A stretch of 64,000 nt of DNA from Phytophthora sp. 'mugwort' (taxonomy: Eukaryota > Oomycota > Peronosporomycetes > Peronosporales > Peronosporaceae), in assembly GCA_033558025.1 (NCBI GenBank), contig JAUCEF010000008.1:1488001-1552000 (forward strand). The letters run 5' to 3'. Positions within the stretch are counted from its first letter, which is position 1. Each line of letters opens with the position of its first letter. The translations under genes and the position numbers were made by a program. Of this stretch, positions 1 to 11,096 are shown in pieces. The notes under the pieces are model-generated. The model did not search any database and was not told the DNA's origin. It saw nothing but the letters and a program-made list of their open reading frames with translations.

Positions 1-995
1 GCTATGCGTCTAAAAGGCCTGTATGGACGTGGGATGGTGAGGAAGTGCACATTTTCCAGGGCACGCCGTGATCGAGAAGAAGGATTGCAATCGGAGAACC
101 TCTCGACAAGCGGTTTCTGCTGATCGCAACACGGTGGCGGCTTCGTGGCACGATAGCGCCATCGTCACCGTGATTTCGAATGCCGATGCTTCAACACTCA
201 CTACTGTGGCTCGCCAAGTCCGCTCCGAAAAGCGAACTTTCAGCGCCCCAACATGCATGGCGTCGACAGACTCGACCAAGTACGAGTGAGGTTCTCTCTG
301 GCGGATGGACATTCTTTCAAGAAATGGTATAAGAAGCTGGGCGTCGCGCTCATGATATCGCGCGCTCCAACGCGTACTTCACGCGCAAGTTAGCACCCCG
401 ACAAACTAATGATCGCGATTCCCATCGCGATTTCATCGCCCAGCTCAGTTCTGAAGTTCTGTCTGGAAAACGGAAAGAGGCGCCTAGTGAACGACGCATG
501 TGTTACACCGACGTAGGCTCGTCGGACGCACCAGCGGAGGTGGACGAAGCAATGTCGCCATCAAGTGCAGTGTGGGTCGCTGGAAGACGCGACATCGACG
601 AAGGCCTCGGTAGCCCTCAAAAGAGGTGCTCTGCGATTTCCTCCAAGCAGCTATACCCAGAATCAAATCGGAAGCGACGGAAGTGTATAGTGTGCAGGTG
701 GGAGGACAGAAACGCCACGGAGTTCACCGACTTCTGCGTTCTCCACAACGTTTGTCTCTGTCAGCACGTGTTCGTGATCACCAAGTCGTACATGTGTCCG
801 AAGCAGACATGGACGTGCTGGGAGAAGTACCATCGCTTTTATTTTCCACGCAAGCTATTCTCCGCAAAAGGCAAGGTGCGCACGAGCTCAGAATTGTACA
901 AGCTCAAACATGAGAGCATGGGTCAGCGCAACGTGATCGAAATTGAAGTAGCCGCTGGAAACCGCGTAAGTGTAGTGCGCTCAATCAACTTGTAG
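1..995 (+). pseudogene. piggyBac-like transposase, 3' remnant
   Basis: This is the 3' part of a piggyBac-family (DDE_Tnp_1_7) cut-and-paste transposase; the 5' part lies outside the window. At 253-288 one frame reads MHGVDRLDQVR, the conserved block near the end of the piggyBac catalytic domain. At about 650-860 a different frame encodes a cysteine-rich tail (CIVC, then CVLHNVCLCQH, then CWEKYH), which matches the zinc-binding C-terminus of oomycete piggyBac proteins. The two blocks are in different frames and stops lie between them, so the gene is dead. The last open stretch ends at 995. I found no TTAA-flanked terminal repeat just downstream, so the right end of the element was not located. 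The family call rests on the two motifs together. Confidence 0.7.
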
Positions 996-1121
996 CTGCT
1001 GTGTGCATTTATCTTGAAGTATGTATTGAAATAGTTGCATGCATTTTCGCTAGAAATCAAAGCTTATCATGTCATGCTGAAGTGTGTATTTATATGGATT
1101 TCACTATTGAAATTACGCAAC

Positions 1122-2663
1122 TCAGTAGGACCCAAACGAACGGTAACAGTAAGCGCGCTGCGGCTCGGTTTTCCAGCTGCAGGCAATATCGACCTCTTTG
1201 AATAGCTCGAAGGAAGAACAGAACTCAGCGAAGCGAGGTTCACGGTGTCGTTGGCAAACGGATGCTGTGTATACGATGAGACGCGCCTGAAGATTCTCGG
1301 CAAGCTCGCGCTTCACGTATTCGATCGTGACAGACTCAAACAAAATGTTGTTCCAAAACACGATCGTAGCTTGCTCGTACAAGCGAGAGATACAAAGGCC
1401 GGTGATATCGTTGCAGTAGAGCTCAGCTCTTTCGTTGATATATCGACCGTGCGGGCTCCTGGCAATCATCTCCACACCAAGTCTGTAGATATCCGCACGA
1501 ATCTCAACACCAATCGCCTTCGACACCTTGGTTGCGAGCACAACTTGAGCGATCTATTCCCAAGACCCGCACCGATATGAAAATACGTCGCTTGCATCGA
1601 CATCACCAAGCCCTCGTAGTAGTGATTTTTTTGTGACACCCGACGGCAGCGCTTCTCCAACACGCACATGGGGACTGCCACCATCACAACCAACCGCAGC
1701 ACGCGGTACACCAGCAAACATTGAAGTAACTGCTTCCTCTGCACTCGATGGAGACAAAACTAGCATGGTTTGAGCCAGCGTGAATGGAACCGTTGCCTCC
1801 TCCTTGCTCTCGCTAGACTCTTCGTCTTCTCTTCGGACTTCTACTTCGTTGGACTCTTCGTCTTCTGCGCAATCCACTTGAGTTTCACAACTATCACCAG
1901 GTGGCGTAGGCGGTGGGCTTGCCTCTGCGGCTGTCGTACATGGGCGAGCTTCAGACGGCGTAGCAGCAATTGACAGACTTGGCTCTGGTGGCAGTGGAAC
2001 CTCTCGTACTGCCGATGCTGCCGCCTCTTCTCCTGCTGGGCCTCGGATTGGTGGCGCTGGTACCTTTCGTGCTGCAGATGCCGGCGGTGCTTCTCCTGCT
2101 GGGCCTCGGACCGGGAATGCTGGTACCTGTCGTGCTTCGCGTGGAGGTTTCACAGCAAGACGAGCAGTAGGTGCGACCGCCGCTGGTGCCTGCCATGCTG
2201 CCGGTCTCGGCGCAGCTCCTGTTGAACTTGGCCTTGTAGCGCAGCTGACTAGCGCGCTTCACAAGGCGGTGCCGCGGCTGGACGAGTAAAAATGGAGTGG
2301 CCGTCGCTCCTGATTGGCGTGATCGTCCTGGCGACGAATGTGCTGCGAGGCTCCTAAGCAGCTGCGTTATTGCTGGAGGCGACCACGCGGACGATGCACC
2401 GCGCTGAAGAAACTGGATGGGAAACGAGCAACATCTCGTCCCCATGTTCGGAAGAGCGACTGGAGCCTCTGACGTAGCGCGGCTGCTGAATGTCCTGTAT
2501 GTCTCATGCGCCGAGCGACGTCCTTCCACGCGATCCGCGTCCCAGCATCGATGTAAGTCCGGACGAGCTGGACAAGCTGCTTGTCGTCGTCGAAACTGAA
2601 GTGGTTCGCATGAGGGCACAAGATACGCACTGGCCGTGATGTTAGTGACAAGCTTGGTTTCAA
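1122..2663 (-). pseudogene. SANT + DOT1-like methyltransferase pseudogene
   Basis: Read on the minus strand this is a broken gene with two recognisable domains. The first (about 2600-2390) is a SANT/Myb-like helix-turn-helix, FSFDDDKQLVQLV followed by RRMRHTGHSAAALRQRLQ. A Pro/Ala-rich linker follows, with ~60-bp internal repeats at about 1990-2130. The last part (about 1590-1130) resembles the DOT1 (H3K79 methyltransferase) SAM-binding region: IGAGLGN, then IAQVVLATKV, a GVEI acidic-loop block, and a tail with ATIVFWNN and CSWK. In-frame stops occur at 2367-2369, 2259-2261 and 1554-1556, and IGAGLGN lies in a different frame from the flanking parts. No ATG opens the frame. DOT1-like fragments with this tail are multicopy in Phytophthora, to my knowledge. 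Probably a non-functional copy. Confidence 0.65.
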
Positions 2664-3884
2664 TATTGAAATGGCTCAGAGCCAATCGTTGCTAACAGGG
2701 GCAAAAGTCGTACGTGTGCGGGGCTTCAACGAATCGAGTGATGTGTGTGTCATTTTTCGCAATTTCGCTGACGCAATCTCGGACTTAAGTGTACAAATTC
2801 GCACTTAAACGCATATATTTCAGTGGTGTGCGCTACCCTCTGCAAAATATCGAGGGGTTAGGGAAAGAAGAAAGCGATGCAATTGGCCGTTACAAAAGTG
2901 GGTAGTGTGCAGGTTGAACTTCTGTCAAAGGGGGGCATTTTGCACCCTCTCGTGGTCGATTTCCTCGCAGGCTTTGACTCGACCATCAAAGGGAAAAAAA
3001 ATGCCCCTGTTGACCACGAAAGGATTGATAATTTAATGGCTTGTTTTTGTTGCATCGGTGCTGATTCAGAGACGATCGAAGCTCCGGTAGTGTATCCTGC
3101 CGGTGCTAACTTGTCTGCTCCGGGGAGAGATTCGTATGCCAGGCTTGTGTCATCGCCCGGACTTGACCGCCACTCAGCAGTACGTCGCTACGATGGACGA
3201 TTCGTTCGGATGTAGTCTGACCAGCCGATTTCATGCCGACCTCGTCCACCTCCATCGTTGTCGTCTCACCGTCGGCTGCGACAGCCACGCCGAGGGCATA
3301 GGTGTCTGCACCCACCTCTGATACCGTTGTCACGTCACACGATGCTATTCCGCCACGATCGGTAAGTCAAATCCACTTCTCGCCTTGTTCAACCAATATC
3401 AACTGCTCACCGAGACTTCGTTCATCCTTTTATCACCTGGCGACTATCCAGCCCCTCGATTGTCTGACATTGAGGGGACAGCATTGCACAGCTTGCTGAT
3501 GGACGCGACCGACGAGACCTCCGAGAGGCTAACTGTGCTTTTCGGCGCGCATTGCACCGAAGCAGTTCGGTGTCTCGCTCAGTTAATACTGAATACACCT
3601 AAGCAGGGAGATCACGTTCGAGACCAACAAATAGCTGATGATCAGTCGATCCCAGATCTCGTCGCCGCGATTGGTCAGCCTGGCCGGATCCGCGAGACTT
3701 CTTTCCATATCGAGCGTTCGTTCACAATTCATATGCAATATATAGTTGGTGCAGTAGCGGTTTTCGTCCGCGGTTTTGGGCTGCGTTGCACCAAGTACAG
3801 GTCATCAATTTGGCAATGGAGCTCATCTAGTCTTTATCAGCAACTTGGCGACTGCTGGTCGAGTTTATAGGCCAGGCGAGATCA
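2664..3884. other. Spacer with two unrecognised open frames
   Basis: I see no recognisable gene. Plus-strand open frames of 112 codons (2877-3215) and 161 codons (3385-3870) lack signal peptides, known motifs or a credible splice pattern, and adjoin element debris on both sides. Probably old repeat sequence. Confidence 0.4.
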
Positions 3885-4240
3885 CTTAGATGTGACACGA
3901 CGCCTTACACAGTCACCGGACTACACTGGCATGCCACCCGTCCTCGACGTGACACTCCGTCGGCATGGAGCCCGCACTGCTCCAGCGGACGACCATGACC
4001 CCCATCCGCGCCGTCCAGGCGCCATGCCTTCGACTTCATCCGGATCAGCTTCGCTCCTCACGCTGAACCTTGGACCTCTAAGACCTCTAAATGGAGGCAT
4101 TCCGAGGCGGCGCATCGTCAGCAAGTACGGTTCTACGGAGTGGCGTACCTAAACGAGGTACTCTACGCACTTGCGTTGCCCTCGTTCACAGTCGAGCGTG
4201 GCATCTCGTCAGGCGCAGTAGCGTCCCACTCGGGTATGGG
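3885..4240 (+). repeat. Left arm of a ~356-bp inverted repeat
   Basis: This segment is repeated in reverse complement at 7532-7888 with only scattered mismatches and about one indel. The outer edge of the shared sequence begins CTTAGATGTGACACGACG; the inner edge ends near GTCCCACTCGGGTATGGG. Both arms carry the same open frame of 86 codons, which is simply repeat sequence. The arms could be long terminal inverted repeats of a DNA transposon (MULE-like), or two LTRs in opposite orientation. I see no target-site duplication at the edges. Confidence 0.85.
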
Positions 4241-5523
4241 ACAGGACATGGCCAAACCCGTAGTATTGGAGAAGACTTGAAGCCATACATTGCGTCCTTT
4301 TTAAAGTACGATAATTCGAAAACCAGCATTATTTTTAAATTATCAGAGTGGTTGCTGCACCCAACTGAAAAAGGAGGTGGTGAAAGTTACATGAAACGAC
4401 CATCGGATGAGAGCGTTTGCGAGCGTGCGTAGAAAAAGCAAACCCGAGCGGGGTGCCCGCGAAAGAGGGCCGCGTGGTATTTGCGAAGGCGGGCCCTGCG
4501 TCGAGCTTTCCAGCGAGCCGAGTACTGTAGCCAGCCGAACTTAGAATCGTTTTATCGCAGGAGCGCAGCGAGTACCTTTGCATCGATCCAAAACCCAAGA
4601 CCGCGATGCCATCGGTCCTCGGAAGGGCTAGGATAAAGTGTGATGTGAGACAATACAAAAAACGCAAGATTAAACTAAAAGTGTGACGCGGCGAGTTGGA
4701 CGCAGCAACACGTGTCATAAGAATGGTGTTTGGCTGCACCAAGGAAAAGTAGTACCTATTTATTCGGGCTCCGATCTGATAAATCTGAGAATTTTGATAC
4801 TTATATTAGAGGTGGGGCATTATTAGAGGGATGGGGGCACTATTGCATGTCCCTATAAAAGCGCGTGATGTCCAATGCTTTAGATTTGCACAATTAACAG
4901 TTTGCATCCAGAACTGTGCACCACACGACTTCAGCAACGGACGGTGGCCACTAGTCGCATCCGGATGGTATCCGGACAGCCGCCTGTCGAGGCGTCGGTG
5001 AGCAGTCGACAAGATTGCGATGGTTACATAACGGACGAGTTCACATTAGATATTTTGTATGCAGCATAAGAAATGGTAGATTAACAGATAAGCATCTTCG
5101 TGCGCACTAACAAAACAGCTTTTTTCCTCCCGATCGCACAAGAGTCAAGTCGGCTGCGGTAAGTGTCCGCAGCGTCTGGTCCGGCTTGATCGCCAGAATG
5201 TCTGTCGGTGGACACGGTGGCTAGTTGAAGCACGTGGTCATCCACCCGGCAGCGCCAAGAGATGAAGAAGAAGCGTGGCGAAGCCGAGTGCCAGGGACGA
5301 GTACTTCCGACCCAGGAGTGCTAAAGAAAGCCTCCGTTCAACAACAACCTGCAGGAGTCTTGTTTCGGCCCCTCGCTACCGGCTGAAAAGTCCAGCACCC
5401 TTCATTCTGAGGGCCAGCGATGTTACAAGAAGTGTGCGATAGCAGCCTAGCCTTTGCTTGTGGCTAGGGCTGTTGGGGAGATCGGTTGATCTATCAACGA
5501 GTCAAGGCGCACAGGGTCACTTA
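4241..5523. other. Interior of the inverted-repeat segment, no gene seen
   Basis: No convincing coding sequence on either strand. The short open frames here have no domain signal. Probably decayed element interior. Confidence 0.4.
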
Positions 5524-6510
5524 CTAACCTGGTGCTAGGGCAGAGTCAAGGCCTTCAGGCCGAAGCTTCGCCCCATATTCGCTGAGTCCCAGTGGACACA
5601 GCGTCTGTTGTGGGTAGAAAGCACTGGCAGACAAAGTTCTGGCATGTTCGTACACGACAGTAGCCCACTGCTCGATGCAGGCGCTGATGAAGCGAAGACG
5701 TTCGGCGATTGCCGCCATCTTGCGTTTACGTCGCTGTGCTTGCGTCGTCGCGTCAGGCAGCAGCGGGTGGAGACCCCACTCCCAGGCCGCGTATCGGGCC
5801 GACACCCAGAGGGCGACGACACGAGGGGAAACTCGACTGGGTCGTACCATAGGAGTGGACCTGCCCAAGGGTACGCCCTGCGTTCTTCTGAGACGCCTCA
5901 ATCGAGTGCAGCCTCGTACATCCGCTCGAGGTCTCGTCAGACGCTCGGAGGGGCCCGCGGAGAATACACGAAGTCGACGGCTGACTTGCATTCCGCCGTG
6001 TCCGGTGATGGGGCTGCCGAGGCTGTCGTTGTCGATGGAGGGGGAAACTAAGATGCCGAGGAAGCGTGTGCGCCTGGTACGGTTAACGCCGGGGCTGTCG
6101 AGGTTGGTGTGACTGCCTTGCGTCGCTTGGGCTGCCGAACGGTTGCCTTTACGGGTGATCTGGAACGTTTCATGAGGTCAGTAAAAGTTTGATGCTCAGG
6201 AGCAGTGCCTCCGTCGCGTTGGCATGAAGATGTTGGGAGGAGTGACACCACTCCGGCAAAGGCGTCGGCGGCTTCGATCATGTCGTCGTTGTTGATGGCG
6301 AGAGCCACGTCGTCCACGAACTGCACGCCGGTGGAGAACTCGTTAACGGCGATCACAGGGCGCATCTTGGCCCAGAACCTGGTGTTGGCGAGGCGCTCAC
6401 CCGCTGATGTGAGCTAGCCCGCGTTGAACTTTTGCTCGAGCTCAACCAGCACGGCTACGCGTTTGACGAGGTCGTCACCATCGGCGGAGTCGTGCTTTTT
6501 CGAGGCGCTC
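5524..6510 (-). pseudogene. Gag-like decayed reading frame
   Basis: On the minus strand a frame starts with an ATG at about 6510 (MSASKKHDSADGDDLVKRV). After a stop at 6414-6416 it continues in the same frame as a block containing FWAKMRPVIAV and INNDDMIEAADAF down to 6048. A second frame (5991-5524) then continues with a basic region and a helical block ending EYGAKLRPEG. The small acidic/charged start, basic middle and lack of enzyme motifs suggest a retroelement Gag-type or structural protein, but I cannot name it. One stop and at least one frameshift show that it is broken. Confidence 0.4.
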
Positions 6511-6803
6511 ATGAGTGTTTGCTGGCTTGTGTAGCTGCTCGTGAAAATCGAGGAGTGGGGACTACTTTCTCTCTCAAACCCTGAAATGATGGAACCAGAT
6601 CTGGCCGTTGGTGAGTGGTGATCTGGACGGAAGGAAAATGCTGAACGAGATTGTTGGTAAATGACCAACGTTAGTCGGAACCTGCCCGCGTTCGCACGAC
6701 AACGAGCTGTATAAATTTGTTGAAGAGAGAGAGAGCGTGAAACATGATCGCAAGGGCAAATTTAGAAAGACAAATACCGAAAGTACGGTGAGATGCATCG
6801 CGC

Positions 6804-7184
6804 GTGGTGGACGGCCGCGAAGGTAATGTTCTACGAGTACTTACCGGAGTTGTCACTGGAGACGGCAGAGTCTATGGGAAACTACGACTGCGTTTTATGG
6901 GAAGCGTGTGGCTGCGTGGGATGCGAGCGTGCGCTGCTGTGGCCACGCTGTGTTGGGCCGTGCTCTTTTTGCTGTCGCTGGTTATACATCTCCCCATGGC
7001 TTACTTCGACCTATTGGAATTCGTGTGCTGCGGCAGGCTTGGTGTGACTGTCGCCGTAGCCTTTCTCAACGTGCTGCAATATGGCTTTAATTGGACTATG
7101 TGGGTCCTACCGATCAACGTTTGGGTGTTGATAGTGGGCTTGATTACCCATGCTTGGCGCAAAGGACCACAGACAGTCGGCTAA
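6804..7184 (+). CDS. Unrecognised membrane-protein fragment
   Basis: An open frame of about 126 codons encodes a strongly hydrophobic protein with about three likely membrane segments (around AAVATLCWAVLFLLSLVIHL, VTVAVAFLNVLQYGF and VLPINVWVLIVGLI). It has no ATG start: the frame begins after a TGA at 6789 and its first usable codon is GTG. It may therefore be an internal exon or a captured fragment. It lies between the inverted-repeat arms and points away from the Gag-like frame. I do not recognise the family. Confidence 0.35.
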   Translation: MVDGREGNVLRVLTGVVTGDGRVYGKLRLRFMGSVWLRGMRACAAVATLCWAVLFLLSLVIHLPMAYFDLLEFVCCGRLGVTVAVAFLNVLQYGFNWTMWVLPINVWVLIVGLITHAWRKGPQTVG

Positions 7185-7531
7185 GCGGGGTCGCTCCGTC
7201 CGCGGTGTTGGACACGGCCGTAGCGAGCGTGCGCTCAAACGCTCAACGGTCTCGCTACGAGGCGAGTAGCCTACAGACGGTTGGGCAAGGCCAAGACGAA
7301 TGAAAACTTCCAGGACGCTCAGGAAGAGAGTACAGTTTACAGTAGTACTCAGCGCGGCGTGTCGCTGGGGCTAGAATCCTCACGAAGGCGGAACATGCAG
7401 AGCAGTATGTGGAAGTGGATGATCGGGACGCTTCCTACTCGGGATTGCCGTCGGCCGCCGAGCCACTATAGGAGCTTGGCATCCGACCGAGAGCTTGCCT
7501 GGGCCGTCAAGCGGGCAGTGGAGGAGAATGG

Positions 7532-7888
7532 CCCGTACCCGGGTGGGACGCTACTGCGCCTGACGAGATGCCACGCTCGACTGTGAACGAGGGCAACGCA
7601 AGTGGTGTAGAGTACCTCGTTTAGGTACGCCACTCCGTAGAACCGTACTTGCTGGCGATGCGCCGCCTCGGAATGCCTCCATTTAGAGATCTTAGAGGTC
7701 CAAGGTTCAGCGTGAGGAGCGAAGCTGATCCGGATGAAGTCGAAGGCATGGCGCCTGGACGGCGCGGATGGGGGTCATGGTCGTCCGCTGGAGCAGTGCG
7801 GGCTCCATGCCGACGGAGTGTCACGTCGAGGACGGGTGGCATGCCAGTGTAGTCGGGTGACTGTGTAAGGCGTCGTGTCACATCTAAG
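7532..7888 (-). repeat. Right arm of the ~356-bp inverted repeat
   Basis: Reverse complement of 3885-4240. Shared blocks include the 86-codon frame and the outer edge CTTAGATGTGACACGACG, here on the minus strand and ending at 7888. Sequence outside the edge is unrelated to that outside the left arm, so this is the true limit of the repeat. Confidence 0.85.
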
Positions 7889-8336
7889 GAAGCGTGGCGC
7901 GCTGCCGACGCTTGTAAATATTAGTCAGTCGTAAATCTTCCCTAAGCTAGACCAAGGAAGCGTAGCTAACAAGAGGAGCTTTATTCTTTTGCTCAGAAGC
8001 GTCTTCTCCTGGTCTACCGCGTCTGCCGTACCCGCACGAGCCCCAGCCTACTCCAAACGAACCCGCAGCTACCCCGTCCCAACAGCTTTGGGAGGGTGTG
8101 CGACAGTCTCGAAATGCTCGCTGGCGACAGAATGTTTAGCCCGCGCTAGTAAGCTTCTCCTCCCCTTGGTAGAAGGACAGTATTACGTTCTGAGTTTAAC
8201 ACAGTATGCTCCGCACACGGATGTCAAACCACACACATTGGGCAGCCATGGCCCCCGACCATGTTTTCACCTCCTCCTTAAAAAACAATGGACTGTAGAT
8301 TTTGCGTATGAGATATGTATAATCGCTTTTAAATAT
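7889..8336. other. Spacer, no gene seen
   Basis: No supported gene. A 152-codon open frame (7989-8447) crosses into the next transposon's terminal repeat and looks fortuitous. Confidence 0.4.
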
Positions 8337-8362
8337 GAACCAGTGGGCGGTGACCCGGGTCA
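8337..8362 (+). repeat. Left terminal inverted repeat
   Basis: Begins TGAACCAGTGGGCGGTG and continues with CCCGGG. It pairs with 10733-10759 in inverted orientation and is part of a larger palindrome at 8345-8370. Confidence 0.8.
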
Positions 8363-8657
8363 CCGCCCATTCCAGGGACCGATTTTGAAATATTTATTTT
8401 TATCGCGGTGGTTGTTTGGAGGGGTACAGTACCTCCATTTCGGTTAGTTGCTTCTAATGAGCACCGAGCGGCGTAGGGATGAACCTGGTGGCTCTAGACA
8501 GACCACACCACGGCAACAGCTCCCACAGCAAGAACGGCCGAGGGCTCTGGAGCGTGTGTATGCTCGGATGCGTGAGGACGAGGTGCGGAAACTTCAATCC
8601 AGATACCGATCGCTCGATTCACGATAGGGCGGATCTGAACATGAACAAACCGAAGAC

Positions 8658-10398
8658 ATGGTGATGTCGTTGATTGAACAGGGTGCGCCGGATACACAGA
8701 TCCGATCGATTTTCGGAATTGGTGGGACCAAGTTAGGACGGCTGAAGAATTTGTCGAAGAAGGGAACCGATGCATTTCATACTCGTAGGGTGGCACAACT
8801 CCCTAGTCATGCTTATTCCATGATGATGTGGAATTGTTTCTACAGGCATGCAAGGAATGGGAACGCGAAGACGGATTGCCCTGTTCCCATCGTCTGCCGC
8901 ATCAATATATGAACGATCCTGGTGTAACGTGGAAAAAGCTGTGGGAGAACTACGATGCGAAAGCGTACACGCCACACGCCGTGTGATGGAGTACTCTCGC
9001 TGGCTGCAATATGTCCACTTGAAGTTTCCAGGAGTCAAATTATCTCGAACAAAACAAGATTTGTGCGATGCTTGTGTTCGAATCGAGACTGCTATTTTCG
9101 ATTTCAACCTCTTTGACGTTGATCGGATAGAGCTGCAAGCCGAAAAGCAATGCATTTGGATGCGGCGATTAATCAAAGACGGACAATGTCCGATTTTGTA
9201 AGACAATATGTGTCAGCCATCGCACCACAGCAAGCCGAGCCGACTGAGATTATTCCAGACCACTCCAAAATGCCGTTGACTATGACACCTGCAATCCACA
9301 GATGTGTACCACTGATGCTTATTCAAATCGAAGACTTTGGGGGCAGCTTTCCTTTGCCTGTACAATAGTAGAAGGTCTCGACCGACTACTTCAGCTCGAA
9401 CCTTATGATGCATAATTTCGTGGTGGCGGACTTGACGAATGGAATTAACCAAGTTCTGCTGTATGACGAGCGTTCCCAAGGCAAAGGCGCTGATGAAATG
9501 TGGAGCCTACGGCTTTTGAACCATCTGAACCAGCGCAAAGCTTCCATCAAGCTGGTCACGACAGCCCTGAACGCACACTCACCTTACTACAAGTGTTTGA
9601 CAAATGTGTTGGGCAAAATAAATCGCGTGCGGTATTCATGTTCTACGCGATGCTATCCATTGTATTCTACAAGAAGGTAGTTCTGTTATGTCTCCTTCCT
9701 GGCCACTCGCGCAATGCAGCTGATCGAGTCGTCGCATGGTGTCGCGGCAAGATGAAATCAAAACCTATACGTGCCAGCAGAATCGTCAGGAAGATAAATG
9801 AAATTGATTCCGTACGAGCTGAATTCCTGGATCATCGCAAGCCCGACCGGCCATTCTTTTGCGGATGGGAAGAATTGCTATCGAGTTACTTCATGCGCAT
9901 GCCAGCAAAGTACACAGGCAACTATTTTTTCGAGATCGATTCTGGAGCTGTATCGATGCAGCACTTGGTGTATACAGAGGATATTGAGGTTGAAACATTT
10001 TCCATGATCGGTAACGGTGTTCCACAACTTATACGCAAAGCTTTTCTCTCTGACCTCTTTGGTGATGAATGCGATCTCGACATCATGACTACAAAGGATG
10101 TTCGCTTAGAAAGCCCCTGCTCGACCTGACACTGAAAAGGCGGGAGTCACTAGTGCTGAAGTACTTCTCCATCCCACGAGAGCACCTGTCGTACTATCCG
10201 GAGCTGCCGGAAGACAATGGAACTGAAGGTGAAGAACGTGGGTCTGTCGAAAGTGGCGGAAAGAGAAAGATTGCGGTAGGCGTGAAGCCGAAAGCAAAAC
10301 AATCTGTCGGAAGACCCCGTAAACATCCAAAATCTTGTGAGCAACCAGCCTTCAATTCTCACGTTTCTGTAGCCAACTACGCGTGCATATTAAGCTGA
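8658..10398 (+). pseudogene. DDE-like transposase (DUF7869-type), decayed
   Basis: Several plus-strand frames together look like one transposase. There is an N-terminal helix-turn-helix-like region (MSLIEQGAPDTQIRSIFGIG), then a CDACVRIE zinc-type motif with downstream coiled sequence (about 9060-9200), then VLLYDERSQGKGADEMWSLRL. The last part has a KCVGQNKSRAVFMF block followed by LPGHSRNAADRVV. The pattern D/K-x-C-x-GQN-K followed by GHS/T-x-N-x-AD is typical of a transposase-like family widespread in oomycetes. Frames change at about 9200, 9400 and 9500 and stops interrupt, so this copy is inactive. A Ser/Thr-rich tail follows (10383-10619). Confidence 0.6.
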
Positions 10399-10732
10399 TA
10401 CGACTTTGTAGTTCTAGCAGTACCATCGCGGGCATCGATGCTAGAACTGACGTCTCCAGCAGCAACAACACGTCCGACGTCTCCACCGTTGACGCCACCT
10501 CGAGCACCAACAGCACATTGGGTTCCTCGAGCTTCAATACCACGACGGACGTCTCCGTCTCCAGCAGCGGCAGCACGATGGGCGTCACTAGCGGAGACCA
10601 GAAGCCGAAGAAAGTGTAAGCCCTTCGGCTACCATGGCCCTCATCTACAGAACCTTTGAGCAGAGACTATTATCGATCTATTAAGCAGATTTTTTTTTTC
10701 AATAGTTTAGTTGAGCACCGGGTTGTTGGGGT

Positions 10733-10759
10733 AACCCCGGGCCACCGCCCACTGGTTCA
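10733..10759 (-). repeat. Right terminal inverted repeat
   Basis: Its reverse complement reads TGAACCAGTGGGCGGTGGCC, matching the left end at 8337 with one mismatch over the first 20 bases. Confidence 0.8.
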
Positions 10760-11096
10760 CTATATATGGTTGCCGTAGCTGATTTCGGAAATTGCGGGGA
10801 GAATTATAATTCTCCAATATTTCACGATCTGTTTAGGTACGAATTTTGGCCAGCGGACCCTATTTTTTTTTTTTTTCCGGATAAAGTGCGTTTTTGGACT
10901 AACAGTAAGTAAGATTAACCAGAGCCGTTTATTGTCATATCGCAGACGGTGGTATCGCCGAAGCTGGCGGCGGACGAAACGGTGAACGACGAGCTTCACG
11001 AAGACATATGACTCCAGTAGGAGGTTCTACTGACCACGGTACGTCGTCGAAAACGTGGGGTTGTGCACTGACACCAGAAGATAACGTACAGTATGT
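10760..11096. other. Spacer with a poly-T tract
   Basis: Contains a 14-base T run at 10863-10876. No gene was recognised. It may be the flank or terminal region of the MULE remnant that follows. Confidence 0.4.

Larger units (their letters stand above)
8337..10759 (+). mobile_element. 2.4-kb DNA transposon with terminal inverted repeats
   Basis: The ends are inverted copies. The left end starts TGAACCAGTGGGCGGTG at 8337, and the reverse complement of the right end gives the same 17 bases, ending at 10759. After one mismatch the match continues through CCCGGG. Between the ends lies a decayed transposase-like reading frame on the plus strand. The left end also contains a perfect 26-bp palindrome (8345-8370). 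No clean target-site duplication is visible: AT-rich sequence flanks both ends. Confidence 0.75.

Noticed and set aside
5524..5991. Arg-rich frames as a nucleic-acid-binding gene
   Set aside because: Too broken for a gene call. Kept only as a Gag-like decayed frame.
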